64,000 nt of DNA from Mesorhizobium_B sp035998495 (GTDB lineage: Bacteria > Pseudomonadota > Alphaproteobacteria > Rhizobiales > Rhizobiaceae), in contig DASYHP010000098.1 in NCBI GenBank assembly GCA_035998495.1, positions 52,988 through 116,987 of the forward strand. Direction: 5' to 3'. The notes below the pieces were generated by a model. The model was not told the DNA's origin. It saw only the letters and a program-made list of their open reading frames with translations, and made no database searches. Within the stretch, counting starts at the first letter, position 1; each line of letters starts with the position of its first letter. Of the stretch, positions 1-8,089 are shown one piece after another. Position numbers and translations under genes: made by a program.

Positions 1-536
1 AGCTGGTCGAGCCGTCGGACGCGCCCACCATCCCCGTCGAGTTCGGCCGCGCGCCCGACCAGGGCAAGGCCACGGTGACCGGCTGGGGCCGCATGGAGGA
101 CGGCACGTTCCCCAACGCGCTGATGGAGGCCGAACTCGAGCTTGCGCCGAACGCCGCCTGCAACGACGGCATCAAGCAGATCTACGCGCGCGACCTCGGC
201 GTGTTCCTGCGCGATCTGGCCGTGCGGATGCGCTATTCCGAACGGGGCATCGAGGCGGCCTCGCAGGCGATCGCCGCCGACATGTCCGACCCCTTGACCG
301 ACAACATGGTCTGCGCGGGCACGCAGACCGGCGCGCGCGACGCCTGCAACGGCGACTCCGGCGGCCCGCTCTTCACGGTCGGCGAGGACGGCAAGGTCAA
401 GGCGCAGGTGGGCGTGGTGTCCTGGGGCGAGGGCCCGTTCGACGCCGAAGCCGCCTGCGGCCACGAGAACGCCTATGGCGTCTACACGCGCATCAGCAAC
501 TACGCGGACTGGATCAAGGGCAAGACGGGCCTCTAG
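1..536 (+). CDS. Trypsin-like serine protease (S1), 5' truncated by window edge
   Basis: The reading frame is already open at base 3, so the start, signal peptide and probably the catalytic His and Asp lie outside the window. The visible part has the trypsin core T-G-W-G and the active-site block D-A-C-N-G-D-S-G-G-P-L. The Asp six residues before the catalytic Ser is the S1-pocket Asp of trypsins, which in that family gives cleavage after Arg or Lys. V-S-W-G-E-G and a C-terminal Y-T-R-I-S-N-Y-A-D-W-I helix are also typical. A helical-looking insert of about 35 residues precedes the active-site loop. It is probably secreted, but that cannot be seen here. The catalytic domain call is firm; the substrate is unknown. 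Confidence 0.9.
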   Translation, partial: LVEPSDAPTIPVEFGRAPDQGKATVTGWGRMEDGTFPNALMEAELELAPNAACNDGIKQIYARDLGVFLRDLAVRMRYSERGIEAASQAIAADMSDPLTDNMVCAGTQTGARDACNGDSGGPLFTVGEDGKVKAQVGVVSWGEGPFDAEAACGHENAYGVYTRISNYADWIKGKTGL

Positions 537-607
537 GAGGAACCGAGGCTTCGTCCGCGCGGGGTTTCGGCCTCGCGCGGGCGTTTTCCAAACTTCGGCC
601 AGGGACG

Positions 608-1054
608 ATGCGTGACATCGAAATCAAGCCGCTCGAAGCCGCGCATCGCGCGGCCTGGGAGCGGCTTTACGCCGGCTATGCGGAGTTCTACCGCGTGGCG
701 CAGACGCCCGCGATGCGGGAAACCGTTTGGGGCTGGATCCAATCGCCCGGCCACGAGGTGAGCGGATTGGGCGCGCTCCGAAACGGCGAACTCATCGGCT
801 TCGCCCATTTCCGGCCCTTCGCCCGGCCGCTGTCGGCGAGCATGGGCGGCTTTCTCGACGATCTTTTCGTGGACCCCGCCCATCGCGGCTCGGGTGCGGC
901 GGACGCCTTGATCGGGGCGGTGGCGGAAGAGGGCCGCCGCCGGGGCTGGACCGTGATCCGCTGGATCACCGCGGCGGACAACACTCGGGCGCGCAAGCTT
1001 TACGATCGGGTGGCGTCGCGGACGGAATGGGTGACGTACGACGTCAAGTTGTAA
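608..1054 (+). CDS. GNAT family N-acetyltransferase
   Basis: This is a 148-residue protein of normal single-domain GNAT length. The acetyl-CoA pyrophosphate-binding motif A is visible as D-D-L-F-V-D-P-A-H-R-G-S-G-A-A-D-A-L near the middle. It is followed by N-T-R-A-R-K-L-Y-D, the usual GNAT C-terminal segment. Family members transfer an acetyl group from acetyl-CoA to an amine on a small molecule or protein; nothing here identifies the acceptor. It is transcribed away from the preceding protease and its 3' end faces the MocA-type dehydrogenase, with 14 bases between the two stop codons. Confidence 0.88.
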   Translation: MRDIEIKPLEAAHRAAWERLYAGYAEFYRVAQTPAMRETVWGWIQSPGHEVSGLGALRNGELIGFAHFRPFARPLSASMGGFLDDLFVDPAHRGSGAADALIGAVAEEGRRRGWTVIRWITAADNTRARKLYDRVASRTEWVTYDVKL

Positions 1055-1068
1055 GGGGGCGGCCCCGC

Positions 1069-2253
1069 TCAGAGCCCCACCCACGCCCCGTTCTTCTTGG
1101 ACGAGCGCACGCAGGCCTCGACAAAGGCCACGCCCTCGACGCCGTCCTGAACGGTGGGATAGATCACCTCGCCCTCGGGCTTCGCGACCGACCGCGCCGC
1201 GCGAATGGCGCGCGCCGCCTCGCGATAAATGTTGGCGAAGCCTTCCAGATAGCCTTCCGGGTGGCCGGACGGCACGCGCGATACGCGGCCCGCAGCTTGG
1301 CCCGCGCCCGCGCCGCCGCGCGTGATGAGGCGCTTGGGCTCGCCGTAAGGGGTGAACCAAAGATAGTTTGGGTCCTCCTGACGCCACTCCAGCCCGCCTT
1401 TGTCGCCATACACGCGCAGCTTCAGCGCATTCTCGTTTCCCGGCGCAACCTGGCTCGCCCAGATCATGCCCTTCGCGCCCTTGGCCCCGTCCTTGGCGCG
1501 GAAGCGCAGCATGATATGGGCGTTGTCATCGAGCGCCCGGCCCTCGACGAAGCTGTCGAGGTCGGCGGCCAGCGCTTCCAGTTCCAGGCCCGACACGAAG
1601 CGCGCGAGGTTGTAGGCATGCGTGCCGATGTCGCCCGTGGAGCCGCCCGCGCCCGACTGCTTGGGATCGACGCGCCATGCCGCCTGCTTCTGGCCGGTCT
1701 GCTCGATGGGGTTGGTGAGCCAGTCCTGCGGATACTCCGCCTGCACCACGCGGATCTCGCCCAGCTCGCCGTTCGCGACCATCTCCCGCGCGTGCCGCAC
1801 CATGGGATAGCCCGTGTAGTTGTGGGTGAGCACGAAGACGCAGCCCGACTTTTCCACCGCCGCCGCGAGCTTCTTCGCGTCCCCAAGCGTCGCGGTCAGC
1901 GGCTTGTCGCAGATGACGTGGATGCCGGCGTCGAGAAAGGCTTTCGCCGCGGGATAGTGCATGTGGTTGGGCGTGACGATCGAGACCGCCTCAATGCCGT
2001 CCTTGAGCCGGCGCTCGCGCTTGGCCATGTCGGAAAACGTGGCGTAGCAGCGGTCCGGATCAAGGCCGAGCTCGGCGCCGGACGCGCGGGACCGCTCGGG
2101 GTCGGAGGACAGCGCGCCGGCGACGAGCTGGAAATCGCCGTCCATGCGCGCCGCGATGCGGTGCACCCCGCCGATGAAGGCGCCCTGTCCGCCGCCCACC
2201 ATGCCGAGCCGGATGGGGCCGGAGCCCGATTCCACCGTCCTGCCGCTGACCAT
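1069..2253 (-). CDS. Gfo/Idh/MocA family oxidoreductase
   Basis: A 394-residue NAD(P)-dependent sugar dehydrogenase-type protein. The N-terminal Rossmann fold starts with G-M-V-G-G-G-Q-G-A-F-I-G, the E-K-P signature appears as C-D-K-P-L-T, and G-D-I-G-T-H-A-Y-N-L is the catalytic-loop motif with the conserved His. The ATG at 2253 is chosen because G-G-G-A-G-G lies just upstream; the frame stays open farther upstream but loses homology and crosses an intergenic repeat. Members oxidise or reduce hydroxyls of cyclic polyols and pyranoses. It is downstream of a TIM-barrel isomerase, with a 194-base gap that holds a palindromic repeat. I infer that it oxidises the locus substrate or an intermediate; that substrate is unknown. 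Confidence 0.93.
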   Translation of the reverse strand: MVSGRTVESGSGPIRLGMVGGGQGAFIGGVHRIAARMDGDFQLVAGALSSDPERSRASGAELGLDPDRCYATFSDMAKRERRLKDGIEAVSIVTPNHMHYPAAKAFLDAGIHVICDKPLTATLGDAKKLAAAVEKSGCVFVLTHNYTGYPMVRHAREMVANGELGEIRVVQAEYPQDWLTNPIEQTGQKQAAWRVDPKQSGAGGSTGDIGTHAYNLARFVSGLELEALAADLDSFVEGRALDDNAHIMLRFRAKDGAKGAKGMIWASQVAPGNENALKLRVYGDKGGLEWRQEDPNYLWFTPYGEPKRLITRGGAGAGQAAGRVSRVPSGHPEGYLEGFANIYREAARAIRAARSVAKPEGEVIYPTVQDGVEGVAFVEACVRSSKKNGAWVGL

Positions 2254-2294
2254 GTGATCCTCCCTCGTTGCTCCTGTTCGCACGCCGGCGTCGC

Positions 2295-2420
2295 CCCTCA
2301 TCCGCCCCTTTCGGGGCACCTTCTCCCCGCTTGCGGGGAGAAGAAGGGCGGCCCCAGCCTTGCCGGCTTCCCCTTCTCCCCCTTCATGGGGAGAAGGTGT
2401 GACGAAGTGGCGGATGAGGG
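2295..2420. repeat. RIME-like palindromic intergenic repeat
   Basis: The 126-base unit is bounded by inverted 12-mers (C-C-C-T-C-A-T-C-C-G-C-C at 2295-2306 and its complement at 2409-2420). It contains two inner C-T-T-C-T-C-C-C-C / G-G-G-G-A-G-A-A-G hairpins. This two-palindrome design resembles the rhizobial intergenic mosaic elements (RIME). It lies between two co-directional genes and could act as a partial terminator or an mRNA-stabilising hairpin in the leftward transcript. Confidence 0.7.
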
Positions 2421-2447
2421 CGGCGCCGGCCTCGATCGCGGTCCCTC

Positions 2448-3506
2448 TTATCCGATCCCCAGCATCTTGTTGACCATCGCCTGGTCCACCGAGCCCGCCG
2501 TGAAGTCGTCGAAGCTGCGCTCGGTCAGCCGGATGATGTGCGCGGCGATGAAGGGCGCGCCTTCGGCCGCGCCGTCCTCGGGGTGCTTCAGCGCGTCCTC
2601 CCATTCGAGCACCGCCCAAGAGTCGTAGCCGTATTGAGCAAGCTTCGAGAAGACGCCGGAAAAGTCCACCTGCCCGTCGCCCAATGAGCGGAAGCGGCCG
2701 GCGCGCTCCACCCAGCCCGCATAGCCGGAATAGACGCCCTGCTTGCCTGTCGGGTTGAACTCGGCGTCCTTGGCGTGAAACGCCTTGATCCGCTCGTGGT
2801 AGATGTCGATGAAGGCCAGATAGTCGAGCTGCTGCAGCAGGAAGTGGGAGGGGTCGTAATTGATGCAGCACCGCTGGTGCCCGCCGACCTTGTCCAAAAA
2901 CATCTCGAAGGTCGTGCCGTCGAACACGTCCTCGCCGGGGTGGATCTCGAAGCAGAGATCGACGCCGTTCTCCTCATAGATGTCGAGGATCGGCCCCCAG
3001 CGTCGGCCGAGTTCGGTGAAGGCTGTGTCGATCAGCCCCGCCGGGCGCTGCGGCCAGGGGTAGAGATAGGGGAAGGCGAGCGCGCCGGTGAAGGAGACGG
3101 AGGCGTTCAGCCCGAGGTTCCGCGAGGCCTTGGCCCCGAGCCTCACCTGCTCGACCGCCCATTCCTGGCGCCCCTTGGGATTGTTGTGGACGGATGCGGG
3201 CGCAAACGCGTCGAAGGCCGCGTCATAGGCCGGGTGAACCGCCACGAGCTGGCCCTGCAGATGCGTGGAGAGCTCCGTGATCTCGACGCCGGCCTCCCGC
3301 GCAACTCCCGCCACCTCGTCGCAGTAATCCTTGGAGGACGCCGCCTTGGCGAGGTCGAAGAGCCGCCCGTCCCAGGAGGGCATCTGCACGCCCTTGTAGC
3401 CGAGGCTTGCGGCCCATTCGCAGATCGATTTCAGGCTGTTGAAGGGGGCTTGGTCGCCCGCAAACTGGGCCAGGAAGATTCCCGGCCCCTTCATGGTTCC
3501 CGCCAT
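2448..3506 (-). CDS. Sugar phosphate isomerase/epimerase (xylose isomerase-like TIM barrel)
   Basis: A 352-residue AP endonuclease-2/xylose-isomerase-like TIM barrel. Metal-binding carboxylates and histidines sit in the expected strand ends: C-F-E-I-H-P-G-E, N-Y-D-P-S-H, A-F-H-A-K-D and V-L-E-W-E-D. The start at 3506 is preceded by G-G-G-A-G-G-G. Such proteins move a carbonyl or epimerise next to it in ketoses and related sugars. The gene is first in the leftward unit and diverges from a second isomerase gene at 3872. Of the two FadR-type operators in between, the one at 3601-3611 is closer to this gene. The substrate is not known. Confidence 0.9.
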   Translation of the reverse strand: MAGTMKGPGIFLAQFAGDQAPFNSLKSICEWAASLGYKGVQMPSWDGRLFDLAKAASSKDYCDEVAGVAREAGVEITELSTHLQGQLVAVHPAYDAAFDAFAPASVHNNPKGRQEWAVEQVRLGAKASRNLGLNASVSFTGALAFPYLYPWPQRPAGLIDTAFTELGRRWGPILDIYEENGVDLCFEIHPGEDVFDGTTFEMFLDKVGGHQRCCINYDPSHFLLQQLDYLAFIDIYHERIKAFHAKDAEFNPTGKQGVYSGYAGWVERAGRFRSLGDGQVDFSGVFSKLAQYGYDSWAVLEWEDALKHPEDGAAEGAPFIAAHIIRLTERSFDDFTAGSVDQAMVNKMLGIG

Positions 3507-3600
3507 GCGAATTCCCTCCCGTGATTTGGCCGATCCGCCCGAACCGGGGCGGTTCTCCCGACCTTATGACGCTCCCGGCCTCCCCGCCAGGGCATTCCCC

Positions 3601-3611
3601 TGGTCATACCA
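3601..3611. promoter_or_regulatory. Candidate GntR/FadR-type operator (TGGTCATACCA)
   Basis: The 11-mer TGGTCATACCA matches the T-G-G-T-N3-A-C-C-A core known for FadR-subfamily GntR repressors. It is 95 bases upstream of the leftward isomerase start. A FadR-type gene is encoded nearby (6006-6731), which makes it the obvious candidate binder; binding itself is inferred. Confidence 0.6.
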
Positions 3612-3779
3612 AACAGGGGGAGGCGGTCAAGGGCGGCTGCGGCGGCGCGTAGGCCGACCGTTGGCGTGGAGAGGCTGGAATTCCGTCGCATTGGTCAGGC
3701 CTGAAGAAGCGATCCGGCGGCTGGGGGCCTGCCTTGCGCCGGAAAACCATTTCGGCTAGACCGGCCGGAGAGCCGGAAT

Positions 3780-3790
3780 TGGTCTAACCA
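3780..3790. promoter_or_regulatory. Candidate GntR/FadR-type operator (TGGTCTAACCA)
   Basis: TGGTCTAACCA lies 82 bases before the rightward isomerase start at 3872. Exactly the same 11-mer, followed by the same three bases, occurs again near 16649 in front of the UPF0261 gene. An identical operator in front of two catabolic units suggests a common regulator. Confidence 0.68.
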
Positions 3791-3871
3791 GATTGTCCTC
3801 CCGGGCGATTGGAGGGGCGGCTCGCAAGCGAGACGATCGGCCGTGCTGCCGCGGCGCGAGGGAGGAGACGC

Positions 3872-4780
3872 ATGCATCTTTCGACGCATAACTGGATGCG
3901 GGCCGAGCCGTTGGAAACCACGCTCCGCCGCATCAAGAAGTTCGGCTACGAGTCGATCGAGATTTCCGGCGAGCCCGAGCAGTACAAGACCGATGAGACG
4001 CGCCAGCTTCTCAAGGAGCATGGCATCCGCTGCTGGGGCGCGGTCACCCTGATGCTGGGCGAGCGCAACCTCGCGGCGCGTGACCAGGGCCAGCGCGAGC
4101 GCTCAGTGCAATATGTCAAGGACGTGCTCACCATGGTGAGCGAACTCGATGGCGAGATCATCACCCTCGTTCCGGCAACCGTCGGCAAGGTGGTGCCCGA
4201 CGGCACGGAGGAGGAGGAGTGGGGCTGGGTTGTGGACGCCACCCGCGAGTGTTTTTCCCACGCCCAGAAGGTGGGCGTGCGCATCGCGGTCGAGCCCCTC
4301 AACCGCTTCGAGACCTATCTCTTCAATCGCGGCGCGCAGGCTTTGGCGCTGGCAGACGCCGTGTCGCCGGAATGCGGCGTGTGCCTGGACGCCTACCATC
4401 TCAACATGGAGGAGTTCGACGTCCACGACGCGATCCGGCAGGTCGGCAAGCGGCTGTTCGACTTCCACATCGCCGACAACAACCGCTTCGCGGCGGGGCT
4501 CGGGACCATTGACTTTCCGGCCATCGTGAACACGCTGAAGGAGGTGGGCTATGACGGCGCGCTCACCAACGAGTTCGTGGCGCCCGTGGACCGCACGCCG
4601 GCCGCGCCCTACCCGGACATGGTCGAGCGCAACCCCGTGGACATCTCGCCCGAGCAGTTGAAGTTCATCCAGGACCACGGATCGAGCCTGCTCACGGAGA
4701 AATTCTACACCGACCAGATGCGGATCACGGCCGAAACCATCCTGCCGCTGATCGGCAAGCAGCATCTGATGCAGACCTGA
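3872..4780 (+). CDS. Sugar phosphate isomerase/epimerase, tagatose/psicose 3-epimerase-like
   Basis: A 302-residue TIM barrel with the metal-ligand series V-E-P-L-N-R-F-E, L-D-A-Y-H-L-N, F-H-I-A-D-N-N-R and T-N-E-F-V-A-P. This pattern is close to that of ketose 3-epimerases, which use a Mn or Co ion held by Glu, Asp, His and Glu. The ATG at 3872 is preferred over an upstream in-frame GTG because G-G-G-A-G-G-A lies directly before it and the barrel starts at M-H-L-S-T-H-N-W. It is the first gene of a rightward unit with the dehydratase, the GntR regulator and a 2-hydroxyacid dehydrogenase. The exact sugar is unknown. Confidence 0.9.
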   Translation: MHLSTHNWMRAEPLETTLRRIKKFGYESIEISGEPEQYKTDETRQLLKEHGIRCWGAVTLMLGERNLAARDQGQRERSVQYVKDVLTMVSELDGEIITLVPATVGKVVPDGTEEEEWGWVVDATRECFSHAQKVGVRIAVEPLNRFETYLFNRGAQALALADAVSPECGVCLDAYHLNMEEFDVHDAIRQVGKRLFDFHIADNNRFAAGLGTIDFPAIVNTLKEVGYDGALTNEFVAPVDRTPAAPYPDMVERNPVDISPEQLKFIQDHGSSLLTEKFYTDQMRITAETILPLIGKQHLMQT

Positions 4781-4836
4781 ATCTCCGCCCGGCCGCGCCC
4801 CGGCGCAGCCGGCTCGGGACTGGAAACCGCCCAGCC

Positions 4837-6006
4837 ATGCGCATCAGACATGTCGAGGCCTGGTGGGTGCGCATCCCCATCGAGGCGAGCCGCCAGCACC
4901 GGAGCGATTTCGGGCGGCTCACCACGTTCGACGCCGCGATCCTGCGGGTCGAGACCGATGACGGGCTGGTGGGCTGGGGCGAGGGCAAGAACGCGGCCGG
5001 CAGCGCCGGCACCTATGCGGCGCTCGTCCATATGCTCAACCACGAGGTCGGCCCAAAACTGATCGGGCGCGATCCGGCGGACATCACGCCGATCTGGGAG
5101 ATGCTCTACAACGGCGTGCGCGCCGAAAGCGCGGCCAGGTCCGGCCATGCCATGCCGGAACTCGCCCGCCGCGGCCACGCGCTGGCGGCCATCAGCGCGG
5201 TGGACATCGCGCTCTGGGACATTCTGGGCAAGTCGCTGGGCCAGCCGGTCTGGAGGCTGTTGGGCGGGCGTAAGGCCGACCGCCTGCCGGCCTATGCCTC
5301 CGGCGGCTGGGCTCCGAAGGAGAGCATCGGCGAGCAGTTGCAATCCTACATCGCCAAGGGCGGGTTTCGGGCGGTGAAGATGCGGGTGGGCGGCATGGAC
5401 GGCGCGCCGCATATTTCAGCCGCGCGCGTCAAGGCCGCTCGCGAGGCGTTGGGGCCGGACGTGGAGCTGATGGTGGACGCCCACGGCACCTATACGGTGG
5501 CGGATGCCAAGCGCTTTTCCCACCTCGTGCGCGATCTCGACCTCGCCTGGTTCGAGGAGCCGGTGATCGCCGACGACAAATGGGGCATGGCCGAGGTGCG
5601 CGCGGCCGGCAACGTGCCCATCGCCGCGGGCGAGTCGGAGGCCACCCGCTTCGCCTTCCGCGACCTTGCGCTGCTCAAATCCGCCGACATCTTCCAGCCC
5701 GACCCCGCCTTCTGCGGCGGCATCACCGAGGCCCTGCGGATCGCCTCGTTGGCGTCCGCCTTCAACCTGCGCTTCGCGCCGCATCTGTGGGCCGGCGCGC
5801 CCTGCTTCTTCTCCGGCCTCCACCTTTGCGCGGCAGCGCCCTCGAGCTTCGTGATCGAGTTCTCGCTGGGCGCGAACCCGATGATCCACGACCTGGTCGA
5901 GGAGACGGTCGAGGCGGTGGACGGAATGATCGCCATTCCCGACAAGCCGGGCCTCGGCTTCACGCTGCGGGAAAATTTCCTGCGCGACCACGCGGTGAAG
6001 GCGTGA
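4837..6006 (+). CDS. Mandelate racemase/muconate lactonizing enzyme family protein (probable sugar-acid dehydratase)
   Basis: A 389-residue enolase-superfamily protein with an N-terminal capping domain and a (beta/alpha)7-beta barrel. The Mg ligands are visible as D214 (V-D-A-H-G-T-Y), E240 (W-F-E-E-P-V) and E266 (A-G-E-S-E-A). Candidate acid/base residues are K181 (V-K-M-R-V-G) and H316 (F-A-P-H-L-W-A-G). The Lys plus His set is that of the mandelate racemase subgroup, which includes many acid-sugar dehydratases, so dehydration of an aldonate or uronate-derived acid is the best guess. Its stop overlaps the start of the GntR gene (T-G-A-T-G), indicating translational coupling. Confidence 0.92.
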   Translation: MRIRHVEAWWVRIPIEASRQHRSDFGRLTTFDAAILRVETDDGLVGWGEGKNAAGSAGTYAALVHMLNHEVGPKLIGRDPADITPIWEMLYNGVRAESAARSGHAMPELARRGHALAAISAVDIALWDILGKSLGQPVWRLLGGRKADRLPAYASGGWAPKESIGEQLQSYIAKGGFRAVKMRVGGMDGAPHISAARVKAAREALGPDVELMVDAHGTYTVADAKRFSHLVRDLDLAWFEEPVIADDKWGMAEVRAAGNVPIAAGESEATRFAFRDLALLKSADIFQPDPAFCGGITEALRIASLASAFNLRFAPHLWAGAPCFFSGLHLCAAAPSSFVIEFSLGANPMIHDLVEETVEAVDGMIAIPDKPGLGFTLRENFLRDHAVKA

Positions 6007-6731
6007 TGGCGGTGAAGGAGAACAGCCTTCTCGCCGATCTCGCCGCCTTTCTGCACGCGCAGGGCCATGAGCGGAACGGGCGCACCCCGTCCGAACGCGA
6101 GCTGGCCGAGCATTTCTCCGTCAGCCGGGGCCAGATCCGCGAGGCGCTGGCCATCCTGGAGGCCATGCGGGTCGTGGAGCGGCGCGCCAAGTCGGGCATC
6201 TACCTGACCAAATCCAGCGCGGGCGTCGAAGCCATGGCGCTGTTCGCCCGCGCGGGCGTGCCGCTCGACCCGCAGCAGATCTACGAGGCGGTGGAGCTGA
6301 GGAAAATCCACGAGATCAAGGCGGCCGAGCTCGCCGCCCAGCGCGCCCAGCCCGAGAACCTTTCGCGGTTGCGCGAGGTGCTGGCGGCGTCCGAGGCGCG
6401 GCTGGCGGCGGGCGAGGGGCTTTTCCGCGAGGACCGCGACTTTCACCTCGAAATCGTGCGCGCCACCCAGAACAACATCTTCCATCAGGTTTGCAGCCTT
6501 TATTACGTGATGGGCGAGGAGCGCCTGCCCGTCTATTTCAGCGAGCCGGAGCGCTCGCGCCAAAGCCATGCCGAGCACATCCGGATCTTCGAGGCCATCG
6601 CCCGGCGCGACGGCAACCTCGCCCAGGCGCTGATGTCGGCGCACCTCCAAGGCGCGGAAAGCTATTGGAAGGGCCTGATCGGCGGCGGGGAAGCCGAGGA
6701 GCCCGCTCCCGAACTGGCGGCGACGGCGTAA
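6006..6731 (+). CDS. GntR family transcriptional regulator, FadR subfamily (FCD domain)
   Basis: A 241-residue regulator with an N-terminal winged helix (T-P-S-E-R-E-L-A-E-H-F-S-V-S-R-G-Q-I-R-E-A-L). Its alpha-helical FCD ligand domain has F-H-L-E-I-V and S-H-A-E-H-I as likely metal/ligand-binding segments. Family members usually repress catabolic operons until a carboxylate or sugar-acid effector binds. It overlaps the dehydratase gene by one base and precedes the dehydrogenase gene by three, so it is co-expressed with the enzymes it probably controls. The T-G-G-T-N3-A-C-C-A sites at 3601, 3780 and 16649 are its likely operators; this link is inferred. Confidence 0.93.
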   Translation: MAVKENSLLADLAAFLHAQGHERNGRTPSERELAEHFSVSRGQIREALAILEAMRVVERRAKSGIYLTKSSAGVEAMALFARAGVPLDPQQIYEAVELRKIHEIKAAELAAQRAQPENLSRLREVLAASEARLAAGEGLFREDRDFHLEIVRATQNNIFHQVCSLYYVMGEERLPVYFSEPERSRQSHAEHIRIFEAIARRDGNLAQALMSAHLQGAESYWKGLIGGGEAEEPAPELAATA

Positions 6732-6734
6732 GCC

Positions 6735-7709
6735 GTGCCAAGGATCTTCTCCACGCATTCGCTGCATCCGACAGCCGCCGCCATGCTGGAGGAGGCGGGC
6801 GAGCTCAGGATCGCCTCCGCGCCGACCGCCGACGCCATCCTGGCCGAGGGGCTCGATGCCGACGCCCTGGTGGTGCGCGCGCCCATTCCCGAAGAATTTT
6901 TCGAACGCGCGAAGAAGCTCAGGCTCGCCGTGCGCCACGGCGCCGGGCTCGACATGATCCCGCTGGACGCGGCGACGAAGGCCGGCGTGCTGGTGGCGAA
7001 CGTGCCCGGCGCCAACGCCGGAACCGTGGCCGAGCACGTCTTCTTCTCGGCAATCGCGCTTTTGCGCCGCCATCCGCAGGTGAGCCGCGATCTTCGGGAG
7101 AACGGCTGGGCAACCGCCCGCGCCCATTCCGACCGCGGCCACGACCTTTCCGGCCGCAGCTTGGGCGTGGTCGGCTTCGGCGCAGTGGGTCGCGCGGTCG
7201 CGCGGCTCGGAAAGGCCTTCGGGATGGCGGTCTCGGCCTTCTCCCGCCATCCCGAAACCCTGCCCGAAGGCGTTGCCTTTCGGCCACTCGCCGAGCTGTT
7301 CCGGGAAGCCGACGTTCTCGTGCTCTGCGTTCCGCTGACCGCGGAGACGCGAGGCATGGTCTCGCGCGAAAAAATCTTCTCCATGAAGCCCGACGCCGTG
7401 CTCGTGAACGTGGCGCGTGGGCCCGTGATGGACGAGGTCGCCCTGCTTGAGGCGCTTCAGCAGAACCGCATTTTGGGTGCGGCGCTGGACGTGTTCTCGG
7501 AACAACCTTTACCGCCCGGCCACCTCTTCCTGTCGCTCGACAACGTGGTGCTCACGCCGCACATGGCCGGCATCACGGAAGAAAGCATGGCGCGCATGGG
7601 TTTTGGCGCAGCCGAGGAGGTGTTGCGCGTTCTCCGAGGCGAATTGCCGAAGGAACTGCGCAACCCGGAGGCGGTGGAGCGATATCGGGAGCGGTTTCCG
7701 CCACTCTGA
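6735..7709 (+). CDS. D-isomer-specific 2-hydroxyacid dehydrogenase
   Basis: A 324-residue NAD-dependent dehydrogenase. The nucleotide-binding fold has G-V-V-G-F-G-A-V-G-R-A-V near residue 140. The catalytic triad segments N-V-A-R-G-P (Arg), D-V-F-S-E-Q-P (Glu) and L-T-P-H-M-A-G (His) are all present. The start is a GTG three bases after the GntR stop, without a strong Shine-Dalgarno, so translation probably depends on coupling. Family members interconvert 2-hydroxy and 2-oxo acids such as glycerate/hydroxypyruvate. In this locus it could process the 2-keto acid made after dehydration. Confidence 0.92.
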   Translation: MPRIFSTHSLHPTAAAMLEEAGELRIASAPTADAILAEGLDADALVVRAPIPEEFFERAKKLRLAVRHGAGLDMIPLDAATKAGVLVANVPGANAGTVAEHVFFSAIALLRRHPQVSRDLRENGWATARAHSDRGHDLSGRSLGVVGFGAVGRAVARLGKAFGMAVSAFSRHPETLPEGVAFRPLAELFREADVLVLCVPLTAETRGMVSREKIFSMKPDAVLVNVARGPVMDEVALLEALQQNRILGAALDVFSEQPLPPGHLFLSLDNVVLTPHMAGITEESMARMGFGAAEEVLRVLRGELPKELRNPEAVERYRERFPPL

Positions 7710-7737
7710 TCCTCGCCGACAGCCTGTTCGGCCAAGG

Positions 7738-7957
7738 CCCCCTTCACCGCACTTCGTGCGGTCTCTGCCCTCCGCATGGCTCCGGGCGTTCGTTGCTCCA
7801 GGAGCCGCCTCTTGCGGCTCCTGGCCGGCCTTCGGCCGTCGCTCCTCACCCCCCGCTTCGCAGGGGAGGATCCGCAGCGGCACCGCCGGCACAACCTGGA
7901 TCCTCCCCCATGAATGGGGAGGGGGACCACGCGAAGCGTGGTGGAGGGGGCCAGAGC
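7738..7957. repeat. Composite palindromic intergenic mosaic repeat
   Basis: The 380-base gap 7710-8089 has no convincing ORF and is filled by stacked palindromes. A 7-base stem lies at 7746-7762, a perfect 11-base stem (7798-7808 with 7814-7824) follows, and a module reading G-G-A-G-G-A-T-C-C-G-C-A-G-C-G-G-C comes after that. The same module, and the complement of the C-T-C-C-G-C-A-T-G-G-C-T-C-C module near 7770, recur at 55110-55305. The element is probably a non-coding repeat family with a possible terminator role after the dehydrogenase gene. Confidence 0.6.
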
Positions 7958-8089
7958 TCAAGATGCCAAGAGGGGTCCACCACCAGCGCGCCCGATCACG
8001 ACTGCGCTCGAAGACGCGGCGGCGCGGGTTGCGCGCCGGGCCGGCCGGCCTACATGGAGCGCGCTTCCTTGTCGCCTGCCGGAGCCTTT

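Larger units (their letters stand above)
3507..3871. promoter_or_regulatory. Divergent promoter region with two FadR-type operators
   Basis: This 365-base gap separates two divergently transcribed isomerase genes and contains no supported ORF. Two copies of a T-G-G-T-N3-A-C-C-A palindrome lie in it, at 3601-3611 and 3780-3790. Shine-Dalgarno sequences are present at both edges. The arrangement fits a shared, regulator-controlled promoter region. Confidence 0.65.
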
